From Bacillota bacterium (GTDB lineage Bacteria > Bacillota > Clostridia > Lachnospirales > WQUN01): a stretch of DNA of 10,103 bases. The notes beneath the pieces were generated by a model that saw nothing but the letters and a program-made list of their open reading frames with translations, made no database searches and was not told the origin of the DNA. Position 1 is the stretch's first letter. Each line of letters starts with the position of its first letter. Of the stretch, positions 5,500 through 10,103 are shown one piece after another. Both the position numbers and the translations under genes were made by a program. The DNA lies in assembly GCA_009782085.1 (NCBI GenBank), contig WQUN01000188.1, forward strand, positions 1 to 10,103, written 5' to 3'.

Positions 5500-5583
5500 G
5501 TTTATAGAGATTGCCATAGGATTTGTTTTTTCAGGCTCCAGTTTCCAGTTTCCAGTGCAGTGTATCAAAACAGATGGGATGTT

Positions 5584-5641
5584 TGTCATCCTGAGCGTAG
5601 CGAAGGATCTTAAGATTCTTCGGCTTCGCCTCAAAATGACA
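5584..5641. repeat. REP-like palindromic element
   Basis: TGTCATCCTGAG at the left pairs with CTCAAAATGACA at the right, with AAGATTCTTCGGCTTCGCC inside. It lies in the long gap between the two anti-sigma ATPase genes. Confidence 0.7.
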
Positions 5642-5675
5642 ATAAGCAGATACTTTTGGGATGAAATGCTACTAG

Positions 5676-5738
5676 TTTCCAGCTTCTAGTTTCTAGTTTC
5701 TAGTTTCTAGTTTCCAGTTTCCAGTTTCCAGCCTCCAG
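5676..5738. repeat. Heptamer tandem array touching a ribosome-binding site
   Basis: Nine 7-base units of the form TTTCYAG run without a break, the first few as TTTCTAG and the later ones as TTTCCAG, with a degenerate second unit and a final CCTCCAG. The last AG of the array is also the first two bases of the AGGAGG site of the next gene. A shorter run of the same heptamer occurs at about 5533-5554. Confidence 0.85.
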
Positions 5739-5752
5739 GAGGTGGTGTTTCC

Positions 5753-6169
5753 GTGAGCCGTAAAATTAACCTGTGCCTGCCGAGCGAGCTCGGCCAGATC
5801 AAGCGGGCCGTGCAGGAGATTCTGCGTTTTCTGGAGCTCGGCGCCCCCTCCATGTCCGCGGACGACAGGTTCGACCTCAAGCTCGTGTTCAGCGAACTCC
5901 TGGCCAACGCGGTGATACACGGGAACAAGAGCGACAGCCGCAAGCGCGTCTACCTGACCGCCGAGATCAAGGACGGGGCCGTCTACTCCACCATAATGGA
6001 CGAGGGCCCGGGTTTCAATTACGACAGCGTCGTGCACGGCGGCCTCTGCGACGACATATACGACGAGAGCGGCAGGGGCGTCCGCCTCGCCTGCTCTTTG
6101 ACCGACTCCTTCGGATACAACAAAAAGGGGAACCGGATATATTTCCATAAAAAGGTGAAATCCAAATGA
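5753..6169 (+). CDS. Anti-sigma regulatory factor, RsbW-type serine kinase (intact ATP site)
   Basis: The 138-residue protein belongs to the HATPase_c_2 family of anti-sigma factors and serine-protein kinases. The N-box Glu48-x3-Asn52 (SELLANAVIHGN), the DxGxG box DEGPGF (83-88) and the GRG of the ATP lid (107-109) are all present, so it should bind ATP and phosphorylate a STAS partner, most likely the one at 4193-4540. The usual second partner, a sigma factor, is not in the window. The start is GTG at 5753, ten bases after AGGAGG. It overlaps the phosphatase gene by four bases (ATGA), so kinase and phosphatase are translated together. Its upstream region is a heptamer array that ends in the ribosome-binding site. 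GC-rich codon use matches its neighbours. Confidence 0.9.
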   Translation: MSRKINLCLPSELGQIKRAVQEILRFLELGAPSMSADDRFDLKLVFSELLANAVIHGNKSDSRKRVYLTAEIKDGAVYSTIMDEGPGFNYDSVVHGGLCDDIYDESGRGVRLACSLTDSFGYNKKGNRIYFHKKVKSK

Positions 6170-7332
6170 ACAAAGTCCTCGTCGTAGACCGGACGGCGGT
6201 CAGCGCCGATCTCATACGCCAGTGCCTCTCCGGCGCCGACTGCCAGATATTCACCGCCGAAAGCGGCGTAAACGCCCTCGCGAAGGTCACGCTGTTCTCG
6301 CCCGACCTCGTCATAATCGACGCCGACCTGCCCGACGTCAGCGGCTACGACGTCTGTAAGCGCATCAAGCGCAACCCGGAGACGCAGTACATTCTGGTGC
6401 TGGCCGTCTGCGCCGTCGAGACGAGGGAGTCGCGGCTAAAGGCCGTCGAGGCCGGCGCGGACGACTATATCGAGAAGAGCTTCGAGACCCACGTCCTGAT
6501 TTCCAAGGTCAACTCGCTTCTGCGCGTGAAGCGCCTGAGCGACCAGCTGAAGCAGAAGTACATCGAGATAGAGGAGAAAAACCGCGTCATAGAGTTCCAG
6601 CTGAAGATGGGCCGCCAGGTGCAGAGGTCGCTTATCCCCGACGTGGACATGGATTTCAGGGGGATCAGGTTTTTGAGCCACTACATGCCCGCGCTTTATA
6701 TCGGCGGGGATTTTTATGACGTCGTCAAGCTGAACGAGACGAGCATGGGCGTGGTGATAGGCGACGTTTCCGGCCACGGCATCTCCGCGGCGCTGCTGAC
6801 CGCCATGCTCCACCTGATGATCCGCAACATCACGGCCGTCTACTATAATCCGGATCAGTTCCTCTATATCCTTAACAACGAGATGTGCAAGATTTTCGAG
6901 AGCAGCGGCAGCGAGGTCTACGCGACGGTCTTCGCGGCCGTCATAGACACCAAGGAGCGCAAGGTGTACTACTCGAACGCCGGGCACGTGTATCCGGCGT
7001 ACCTGGACGCCGAGAGCCTGACCGTGTCCGAGCTGGCCGCCTCCGGCGTGCCAGTCGGGCTGATGAGGGACTCGCGCTACGAGTTCAAGACGCGCTCCTA
7101 CCACGAGAACGACATGATCGTCTTTTACACGGACGGCCTGGTCGACGTCTTCTATAAGGAGACCCCCGAGGAGTTCATGAAAAAGATCGGGGACATATTG
7201 ATCGACGTCCACACCGTCGGGGACATGAACGAGGTCATGGAGATGCTGCTGAACTCGTTCTACGACTACAACGCCTCCGACACGGCGAAGTACGAGATGG
7301 ACGACGTCAGTTTGGTTATATGCAGGATGTGA
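6166..7332 (+). CDS. Response regulator receiver - PP2C (SpoIIE/RsbU type) phosphatase
   Basis: This 388-residue protein has a receiver domain (about 1-120), a coiled-coil linker (about 122-152) and a PP2C/SpoIIE phosphatase domain (about 165-388). Phosphatase signatures are GGDFYDVV (180-187), GDVSGHGISAALLTAM (199-214), NAGHVYPAYL (271-280), YTDGLVDVF (321-329) and DDVSLVI (379-385); the metal-binding aspartates are present, so it should be active on a phosphorylated STAS protein. In the receiver the phospho-acceptor Asp52 and Lys104 are kept. However, the paired acidic residues read Asp8-Arg9, the usual Thr/Ser is probably Cys82, and the Lys-Pro is Lys-Ser. Phosphorylation may therefore be weak or replaced by another signal. 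No histidine kinase is nearby. It sits between the kinase gene (ATGA overlap) and DUF1848 (14-base gap). Confidence 0.93.
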   Translation: MNKVLVVDRTAVSADLIRQCLSGADCQIFTAESGVNALAKVTLFSPDLVIIDADLPDVSGYDVCKRIKRNPETQYILVLAVCAVETRESRLKAVEAGADDYIEKSFETHVLISKVNSLLRVKRLSDQLKQKYIEIEEKNRVIEFQLKMGRQVQRSLIPDVDMDFRGIRFLSHYMPALYIGGDFYDVVKLNETSMGVVIGDVSGHGISAALLTAMLHLMIRNITAVYYNPDQFLYILNNEMCKIFESSGSEVYATVFAAVIDTKERKVYYSNAGHVYPAYLDAESLTVSELAASGVPVGLMRDSRYEFKTRSYHENDMIVFYTDGLVDVFYKETPEEFMKKIGDILIDVHTVGDMNEVMEMLLNSFYDYNASDTAKYEMDDVSLVICRM

Positions 7333-7346
7333 AATAGGAGGCCGAT

Positions 7347-8228
7347 ATGGTCGTTTCCGCGTCCCGCCGCACGGACATCCCCTGCTGGTATCCGGAGTGG
7401 TTCATGAACCGCCTGGCGGCGGGCTTCGCCATAACCCGCAACCCGATGAACCGCGGCCAGATCCGCCGGGTGTCCTTGCTGCCCGCGGACGCGGACTGCT
7501 TCGTGTTCTGGACGAAGGATCCCGGCCGCGTGTCCGAAGGCGGGCGGAGCTTTCTGGACGTCCTGCCCCTCCTGGACGCGGCGGGCCATACATATTACTT
7601 TCAGTTCACGCTGACGCCTTACGGCCGCGAAATCGAGCGCAACCAGCGGGACAAGGCCGACGTCGCCCGCGATTTCGCGCGCCTTTCCGCGCGCGTCGGA
7701 AAAGAGCGGGTGATCTGGCGGTATGACCCGATAATCCTGAACGCGGACCGCGGGCTGACCGTGTCCTGGCACGCCGCCGAATTCGCCAAAATGTGCGGGG
7801 CGCTTTGCCGATACGCCGAGGCCGTGACCGTCAGCTTCGCCGACCCCTATAAGAGGCTGAAAACAGATCTCGTCCGGGAGGCTGCGCCGGGGGAGGCCGC
7901 GGAGCTGGCCGGACGGATGGGCGAAACCGCGCGGAAACACGGCCTGCGCATCCGCGCCTGCTGCGAGGCGGCCGATTTTTCGGAATTCGGGATAGAGAAG
8001 GCCGCCTGCGTGGACGCGGAACTCATCGGGCGGCTCGCCGGGCGGCCGCTTAAGATAAAAAAGGACAAAAACCAGCGGGCGTCCTGCAACTGCGCCGAGA
8101 GCGCGGACATCGGCGCCTACGACACGTGCCCGGGCGGGTGCCTGTACTGCTACGCGAACCGCGGCGCGGCTTCGGCGGAAAAAAATATCGCCCTGCACAG
8201 GGCGGACGGGGAGTTTTTGGTGGGATGA
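7347..8228 (+). CDS. DUF1848 family protein with radical-SAM-like Cys cluster
   Basis: The 293-residue protein is a full-length DUF1848 member (PF08902, function unknown). Family marks are SASRRTDIPCWYPEWFMNRL (4-23), RNPMN (31-35), FVFWTKDP (52-59), YYFQFTLTPYGREIE (83-97), VIWRYDPI (122-129) and KDKNQR (239-244). Near the C-terminus are Cys247-x-Cys249 and CPGGCLYC, which places Cys261, Cys265 and Cys268 in the CxxxCxxC spacing of radical SAM enzymes. An iron-sulfur cluster is therefore likely, though located at the opposite end from a normal radical SAM protein. AGGAGG lies five bases before the ATG. It follows the phosphatase gene after 14 bases and overlaps the alkyltransferase-like gene by four (ATGA), so all appear to be one operon. 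Substrate and reaction are unknown. Confidence 0.92.
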   Translation: MVVSASRRTDIPCWYPEWFMNRLAAGFAITRNPMNRGQIRRVSLLPADADCFVFWTKDPGRVSEGGRSFLDVLPLLDAAGHTYYFQFTLTPYGREIERNQRDKADVARDFARLSARVGKERVIWRYDPIILNADRGLTVSWHAAEFAKMCGALCRYAEAVTVSFADPYKRLKTDLVREAAPGEAAELAGRMGETARKHGLRIRACCEAADFSEFGIEKAACVDAELIGRLAGRPLKIKKDKNQRASCNCAESADIGAYDTCPGGCLYCYANRGAASAEKNIALHRADGEFLVG

Positions 8229-8530
8229 CCAAGGCGGAATACGACGGTTTCAAACTGAGGATCTACGAGATAGTAAGCCGCATCCCGGAGGGCCGCGTCC
8301 TCACCTACGGCGCTCTGGCCATGCTGGCGGGCCGCCCCGGGAACGCGCGGCTGGCGGGCAAAGTCATGTCCGAGGCCCCGCGGGACGCGCGCTCGCATAG
8401 GGTCGTCAGCGCCGCCGGCAGGACTGTCCCCGGCTGGGAAAATCAGCGGGAGCTCCTGGAGCGCGAAGGGGTCGGGTTCAGGGCGAACGGGCGCGTGGAC
8501 ATGAGGAAGTGCTTGTGGAGGAGCGGGTAA
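8225..8530 (+). CDS. Alkyltransferase-like protein (ATL; MGMT DNA-binding domain)
   Basis: The 101-residue protein corresponds to the C-terminal DNA-binding domain of O6-methylguanine methyltransferases. IPEGRVLTYGALAMLAG (20-36) and NARLAGKVMSEAP (40-52) form the helix-turn-helix with the arginine finger, probably Arg42. The active-site PCHRV motif reads RSHRV (56-60), so the alkyl-accepting cysteine is Ser57 and the proline is Arg56. ATL proteins of this kind bind alkylated bases and recruit nucleotide excision repair rather than removing the alkyl group; that role is taken from the family. The start at 8225 gives an ATGA overlap with DUF1848 and a protein of normal ATL length; an earlier in-frame start lies inside DUF1848. 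The stop is within a 28-bp tandem repeat. Confidence 0.88.
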   Translation: MTKAEYDGFKLRIYEIVSRIPEGRVLTYGALAMLAGRPGNARLAGKVMSEAPRDARSHRVVSAAGRTVPGWENQRELLEREGVGFRANGRVDMRKCLWRSG

Positions 8531-8582
8531 GTTCTATCTCTTTTCCGTTTTGGGGTAAGTTCTATCTCTTTTCAGTTTTGGG
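8527..8582. repeat. 28-bp tandem duplication covering two convergent gene ends
   Basis: Two copies, 8527-8554 and 8555-8582, differ by one base (TTTTCCG against TTTTCAG). The first holds the TAA of the alkyltransferase-like gene. The second holds the last codons and stop of the minus-strand XRE gene (PKTEKR and stop), so the first is an untranslated copy of that gene end. The 31 bases between the two stop codons contain no terminator. Confidence 0.9.
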
Positions 8583-8792
8583 GTACGGTTCCCTTACGTC
8601 GGTATTGCCCAAAATATAGTCCACGCTCGTGCCATACAGCTTCGCTAACCTTATTAAAGCCCATACGGGTATTTCATGAATGCCTTTTTCGTATCTCCTG
8701 TACACTTCCCTCTTGCATGTCAATAAATCGGCTATCTCTTGTTGGGTTTTGTCATTGTCGACCCTCAAATTTTCCAGCCTTTGAAAATACAT
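8562..8792 (-). CDS. XRE-family helix-turn-helix regulator
   Basis: The 76-residue protein is a single HTH_3/XRE domain. KTQQEIADLLTCKREVYRRYEKG (15-37) is the helix-turn-helix with the typical ARREVYRRYE-like second helix, followed by IPVWALIRLAKLYGTSVDYILG (41-62). The tail DVREPYPKTEKR is short and basic. The ATG at 8792 has AGGTGA five bases upstream; a longer frame to 8828 would run into the REP-like element and is not favoured. There is no effector domain, so it could act as a small repressor of a nearby gene or itself. It lies downstream of a second XRE gene on the same strand, with a REP-like palindrome between. Its last codons are duplicated in tandem. Confidence 0.85.
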   Translation of the reverse strand: MYFQRLENLRVDNDKTQQEIADLLTCKREVYRRYEKGIHEIPVWALIRLAKLYGTSVDYILGNTDVREPYPKTEKR

Positions 8793-8827
8793 AGTATCAC
8801 CTGAATGGCATGTTATACTGAGCGGCA

Positions 8828-8884
8828 TGTCATTCTGAGCGCAGTAATAGATCTAAGATTCTTCGGCTTCGCCTCAGAATGACA
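8828..8884. repeat. REP-like palindromic element between two XRE genes
   Basis: TGTCATTCTGAG (8828-8839) and CTCAGAATGACA (8873-8884) are perfect inverse copies, with AGTAATAGATCTAAGATTC inside. It could act as the end of the upstream XRE transcript, but no T-run follows. Confidence 0.75.
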
Positions 8885-8897
8885 ATATTAATTCACT

Positions 8898-9209
8898 TCA
8901 TTTGATCACCTGACCGATTACGGATGTTTTTGCCCTAAACTCCGCCAGCAGCGATTCCACAATCTCCGCCTGCCTGTTTGTCAGCCCGTCCGCGCAGATC
9001 ATTTTTTTCTTTTCCATCCCGAGCAGATAATCCGTGGTCGTGTTGTAAAAAATCGCGAGCCGGCAAATCGTATCAATAGAGGGCGTTTTGGTATTGCCCT
9101 CATATCCTGAAATCGTCGATTTATGAAGATTGAGCTTTTTCGCGACCTGGGTCTGTGTCAGTCCCTTTTTTATGCGTAATTCTTTTAACCTTGCGCCGAA
9201 ATCAAACAT
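8898..9209 (-). CDS. XRE-family helix-turn-helix regulator with C-terminal extension
   Basis: The 103-residue protein begins with a standard XRE domain: GARLKELRIKKGLTQTQVAKKL (5-26), LHKSTISGYEGNTKTPSIDTICRLA (28-52) and FYNTTTDYLLG (54-64). The remaining 40 residues (MICADGLTNRQAEIVESLLAEFRA and onwards) form a predicted helix that may mediate dimerisation. The ATG at 9209 has GGTGAT close upstream. It is divergent from the 72-residue gene at 9315, and the roughly 105 AT-rich bases between them hold an inverted repeat (TACTATAAAG-GGA-CTTTAGTA, 9274-9294) that could be its operator. Regulation of the divergent gene is the natural guess, but it is not shown. Confidence 0.88.
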   Translation of the reverse strand: MFDFGARLKELRIKKGLTQTQVAKKLNLHKSTISGYEGNTKTPSIDTICRLAIFYNTTTDYLLGMEKKKMICADGLTNRQAEIVESLLAEFRAKTSVIGQVIK

Positions 9210-9241
9210 ATAATCACCAGAAACAGTTTAAGACATTACTG

Positions 9242-9270
9242 TTGACTAATAAGAGATATTATATTAATAT
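9242..9270 (+). promoter_or_regulatory. Probable sigma-70-type promoter of the 72-residue gene
   Basis: TTGACT (9242-9247) and TAATAT (9265-9270) are separated by 17 bases. An imperfect inverted repeat just downstream (9274-9294) is well placed as an operator for the divergent XRE protein. The start codon is 45 bases from the -10 box. Confidence 0.4.
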
Positions 9271-9314
9271 TTTTACTATAAAGGGACTTTAGTACAATTT
9301 GACAGAGGTGTCGG

Positions 9315-9533
9315 ATGGATTACGAAGAACGTTTCAAAAGATTGATCCGGGACTTAACGGGCCTACTCGAACACTACGTCAAAGACTGGGCCGCAGCCGA
9401 ACAAGAGACTGCCGCCGCCGGCAAAACGGAACCCCGGGATGAATACGATTCCGACGCCCCCGAAACGCCCGTGATTTATCCTCCCAAACGCAAAAAATCC
9501 GCCGACATAAGCGGCGGATCGGCGTTAAGATAA
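9315..9533 (+). CDS. Hypothetical 72-residue charged protein
   Basis: I do not recognise this protein. Residues 1-31 (MDYEERFKRLIRDLTGLLEH and on) look like an amphipathic helix. The middle is acidic and proline-rich (EPRDEYDSDAPETPVIYPP) and the end is basic (KRKKSADISGGSALR), so it is probably largely disordered. AGAGGTG lies four bases before the ATG. It is divergent from the XRE gene at 8898-9209, an arrangement typical of a regulator and its target. Its last 14 codons coincide with an intrinsic terminator that points the other way, so the C-terminal residues may be partly dictated by that structure. Confidence 0.6.
   Translation: MDYEERFKRLIRDLTGLLEHYVKDWAAAEQETAAAGKTEPRDEYDSDAPETPVIYPPKRKKSADISGGSALR
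9492..9518 (-). terminator. Intrinsic terminator on the minus strand inside a plus-strand gene end
   Basis: On the minus strand, TCCGCCG, a 7-base loop and CGGCGGA are followed directly by six Ts. This is a good rho-independent terminator for transcription entering from the right, for example from the partial XRE gene at 10002-10103. It also shields the plus-strand promoter region from read-through. Confidence 0.65.
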
Positions 9534-9641
9534 TGGAACCACGAAACCACTGACAACTCCATTCCTTGGACGAAAAACCATTGCCTCGTGTAAAACAGCC
9601 TGCGGAATATCACACCGGGCGGCATATCATCCTGAGCGGCG

Positions 9642-9698
9642 TGTCATCCTAAGCGCAGTAATAGATCTAAGATTCTTCGGCTTCGCCTCAGAATGACA
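9642..9698. repeat. REP-like palindromic element
   Basis: TGTCATCCTAAG at the left pairs with CTCAGAATGACA at the right with one mismatch. The interior is identical in wording to the copy at 8828-8884. A partial copy (ATATCATCCTGAGCGGC) precedes it and a half copy (GGCTTCGCCTCAGAAT) follows. The gene-free interval 9534-10001 holds only this and the array at 9764-9927. Confidence 0.75.
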
Positions 9699-9763
9699 AT
9701 GAGTGAGTGGGCTTCGCCTCAGAATTTTCACGTATACGGTAGACGCCACGGTGAACGAAAATC

Positions 9764-9927
9764 GTAGGGAACGGTCTTGACCGTTCCGCACTGTCAAGCT
9801 CGGAACGGTCAAGACCGTTCCCTACTGTCATGCTCGGAACGGTCAAGACCATTCCCTACTGTCATGCTCGGAACGGTCAAGACCGTTCCCTACTGTCATG
9901 CTCGGAACGGTCAAGACCGTTCCCTAC
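9764..9927. repeat. 34-bp tandem array of palindromes with 25-bp inverted ends
   Basis: The palindrome GGAACGGTCAAGACCGTTCC occurs four times with an exact 34-base period (9802, 9836, 9870, 9904), separated by the near-constant CTACTGTCATGCTC linker. A fifth copy in the opposite orientation opens the array (9764-9788), so the first 25 and last 25 bases are perfect inverse copies. One unit has a single change (ACCATTCC). The array is gene-free. Confidence 0.9.
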
Positions 9928-10001
9928 AAAATCTCTCGCGGAAATGGCAATAATAGTTCCTTTTGAATACCGCCGATGCAATATTTAATCGGCGGGCTGC
10001 G

Positions 10002-10103
10002 CTACGTCCCGCATTTTCTGGGGTACGGCGTTATTTCGTCGGTCAACCCGAGCAGATAATCCGTGCTCGTATCATACAGCAGCGCGAATTTTACCAATGT
10101 TTC
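10002..10103 (-). CDS. XRE-family regulator, C-terminal 33 residues (cut by window edge)
   Basis: Read on the minus strand, the frame gives ETLVKFALLYDTSTDYLLG followed by LTDEITPYPRKCGT and a stop. This is the last helix and tail of an XRE-type HTH protein, closely parallel to LAKLYGTSVDYILGNTDVREPYPKTEKR in the gene at 8562-8792. The DNA-binding part lies beyond the window. It is the third XRE gene on this strand within 1.6 kb. Confidence 0.8.
   Translation of the reverse strand, partial: ETLVKFALLYDTSTDYLLGLTDEITPYPRKCGT

Noticed and set aside
5361..5500. Promoters from the TTGACG/TTGACA words in the direct repeats
   Set aside because: No convincing -10 box at 16-18 bases in the first copy and only a weak one in the second; the words are fixed by the repeat.
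5336..5689. 117-codon plus-strand frame
   Set aside because: It consists of a palindromic element, direct repeats, a hairpin and a REP-like element, with no ribosome-binding site or protein-like pattern.
6436..7212. 258-codon minus-strand frame
   Set aside because: It is antisense to the receiver-phosphatase gene, which has clear family motifs; the shadow has none.
7266..8198. 310-codon minus-strand frame
   Set aside because: It is antisense to DUF1848, whose motifs are unambiguous.
9627..9812. 61-codon minus-strand frame
   Set aside because: It is the translation of a REP-like element and the start of the palindromic array.
9764..9927. Possible CRISPR array
   Set aside because: The period is 34 bases including the linker, and the linkers are nearly identical rather than unique spacers; there are no cas genes.

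Overview
The window looks like a chromosomal stretch from a moderately GC-rich Gram-positive anaerobe of the Clostridia, perhaps near the Oscillospirales. This rests on strong AGGAGG ribosome-binding sites, a DUF951 gene, a LafB/CpoA-like glycosyltransferase paired with a UPF0104 membrane protein, an RsbV/RsbW/RsbU-type partner-switching set, DUF1848, and small XRE regulators of a kind common in that group. The lineage is inferred from gene content only.

Layout. Positions 1-340 are gene-free and filled with palindromic and tandem repeats. A small plus-strand pair follows: DUF951 (361-567) and a lone Ig-like BIG2 domain protein (624-872). After it lies a terminator that appears to have been split by a small palindromic mobile element. 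A minus-strand block runs from 3798 down to 1275: an unknown 89-residue protein, a GT4 glycosyltransferase, and a membrane protein whose start overlaps the glycosyltransferase stop. The second signalling block is on the plus strand: a STAS anti-sigma antagonist (4193-4540) and a degenerate anti-sigma ATPase (4533-4937), then about 800 bases of repeats, then an intact anti-sigma kinase (5753-6169), a receiver-PP2C phosphatase (6166-7332), a DUF1848 protein (7347-8228) and an alkyltransferase-like protein (8225-8530). Tight spacing suggests the last four form one transcript. The right end (8562-10103) holds two complete XRE regulators and one cut by the window edge, all on the minus strand, plus a divergent 72-codon gene.

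How the genes work together. The STAS protein, two HATPase proteins and the PP2C phosphatase are the parts of a partner switch: the kinase phosphorylates the STAS protein, the phosphatase reverses this, and the unphosphorylated STAS protein binds the kinase and frees its target. No sigma factor is present, so the output is unknown. The first ATPase has lost its ATP-binding signature residues. The glycosyltransferase and its neighbour probably act on membrane glycolipid or another envelope polymer.

The most striking content is non-coding. Two copies of a palindromic element of about 61-65 bp are flanked by TA; removing either restores a sensible pre-insertion sequence, in one case a near-perfect intrinsic terminator, and their stems differ by paired compensatory changes. 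Other items are hairpins that share a GTAGGG start but have different stems, a 34-bp palindromic tandem array, REP-like elements in most intergenic gaps, and two tandem duplications that copy the 3' end and stop codon of a gene.
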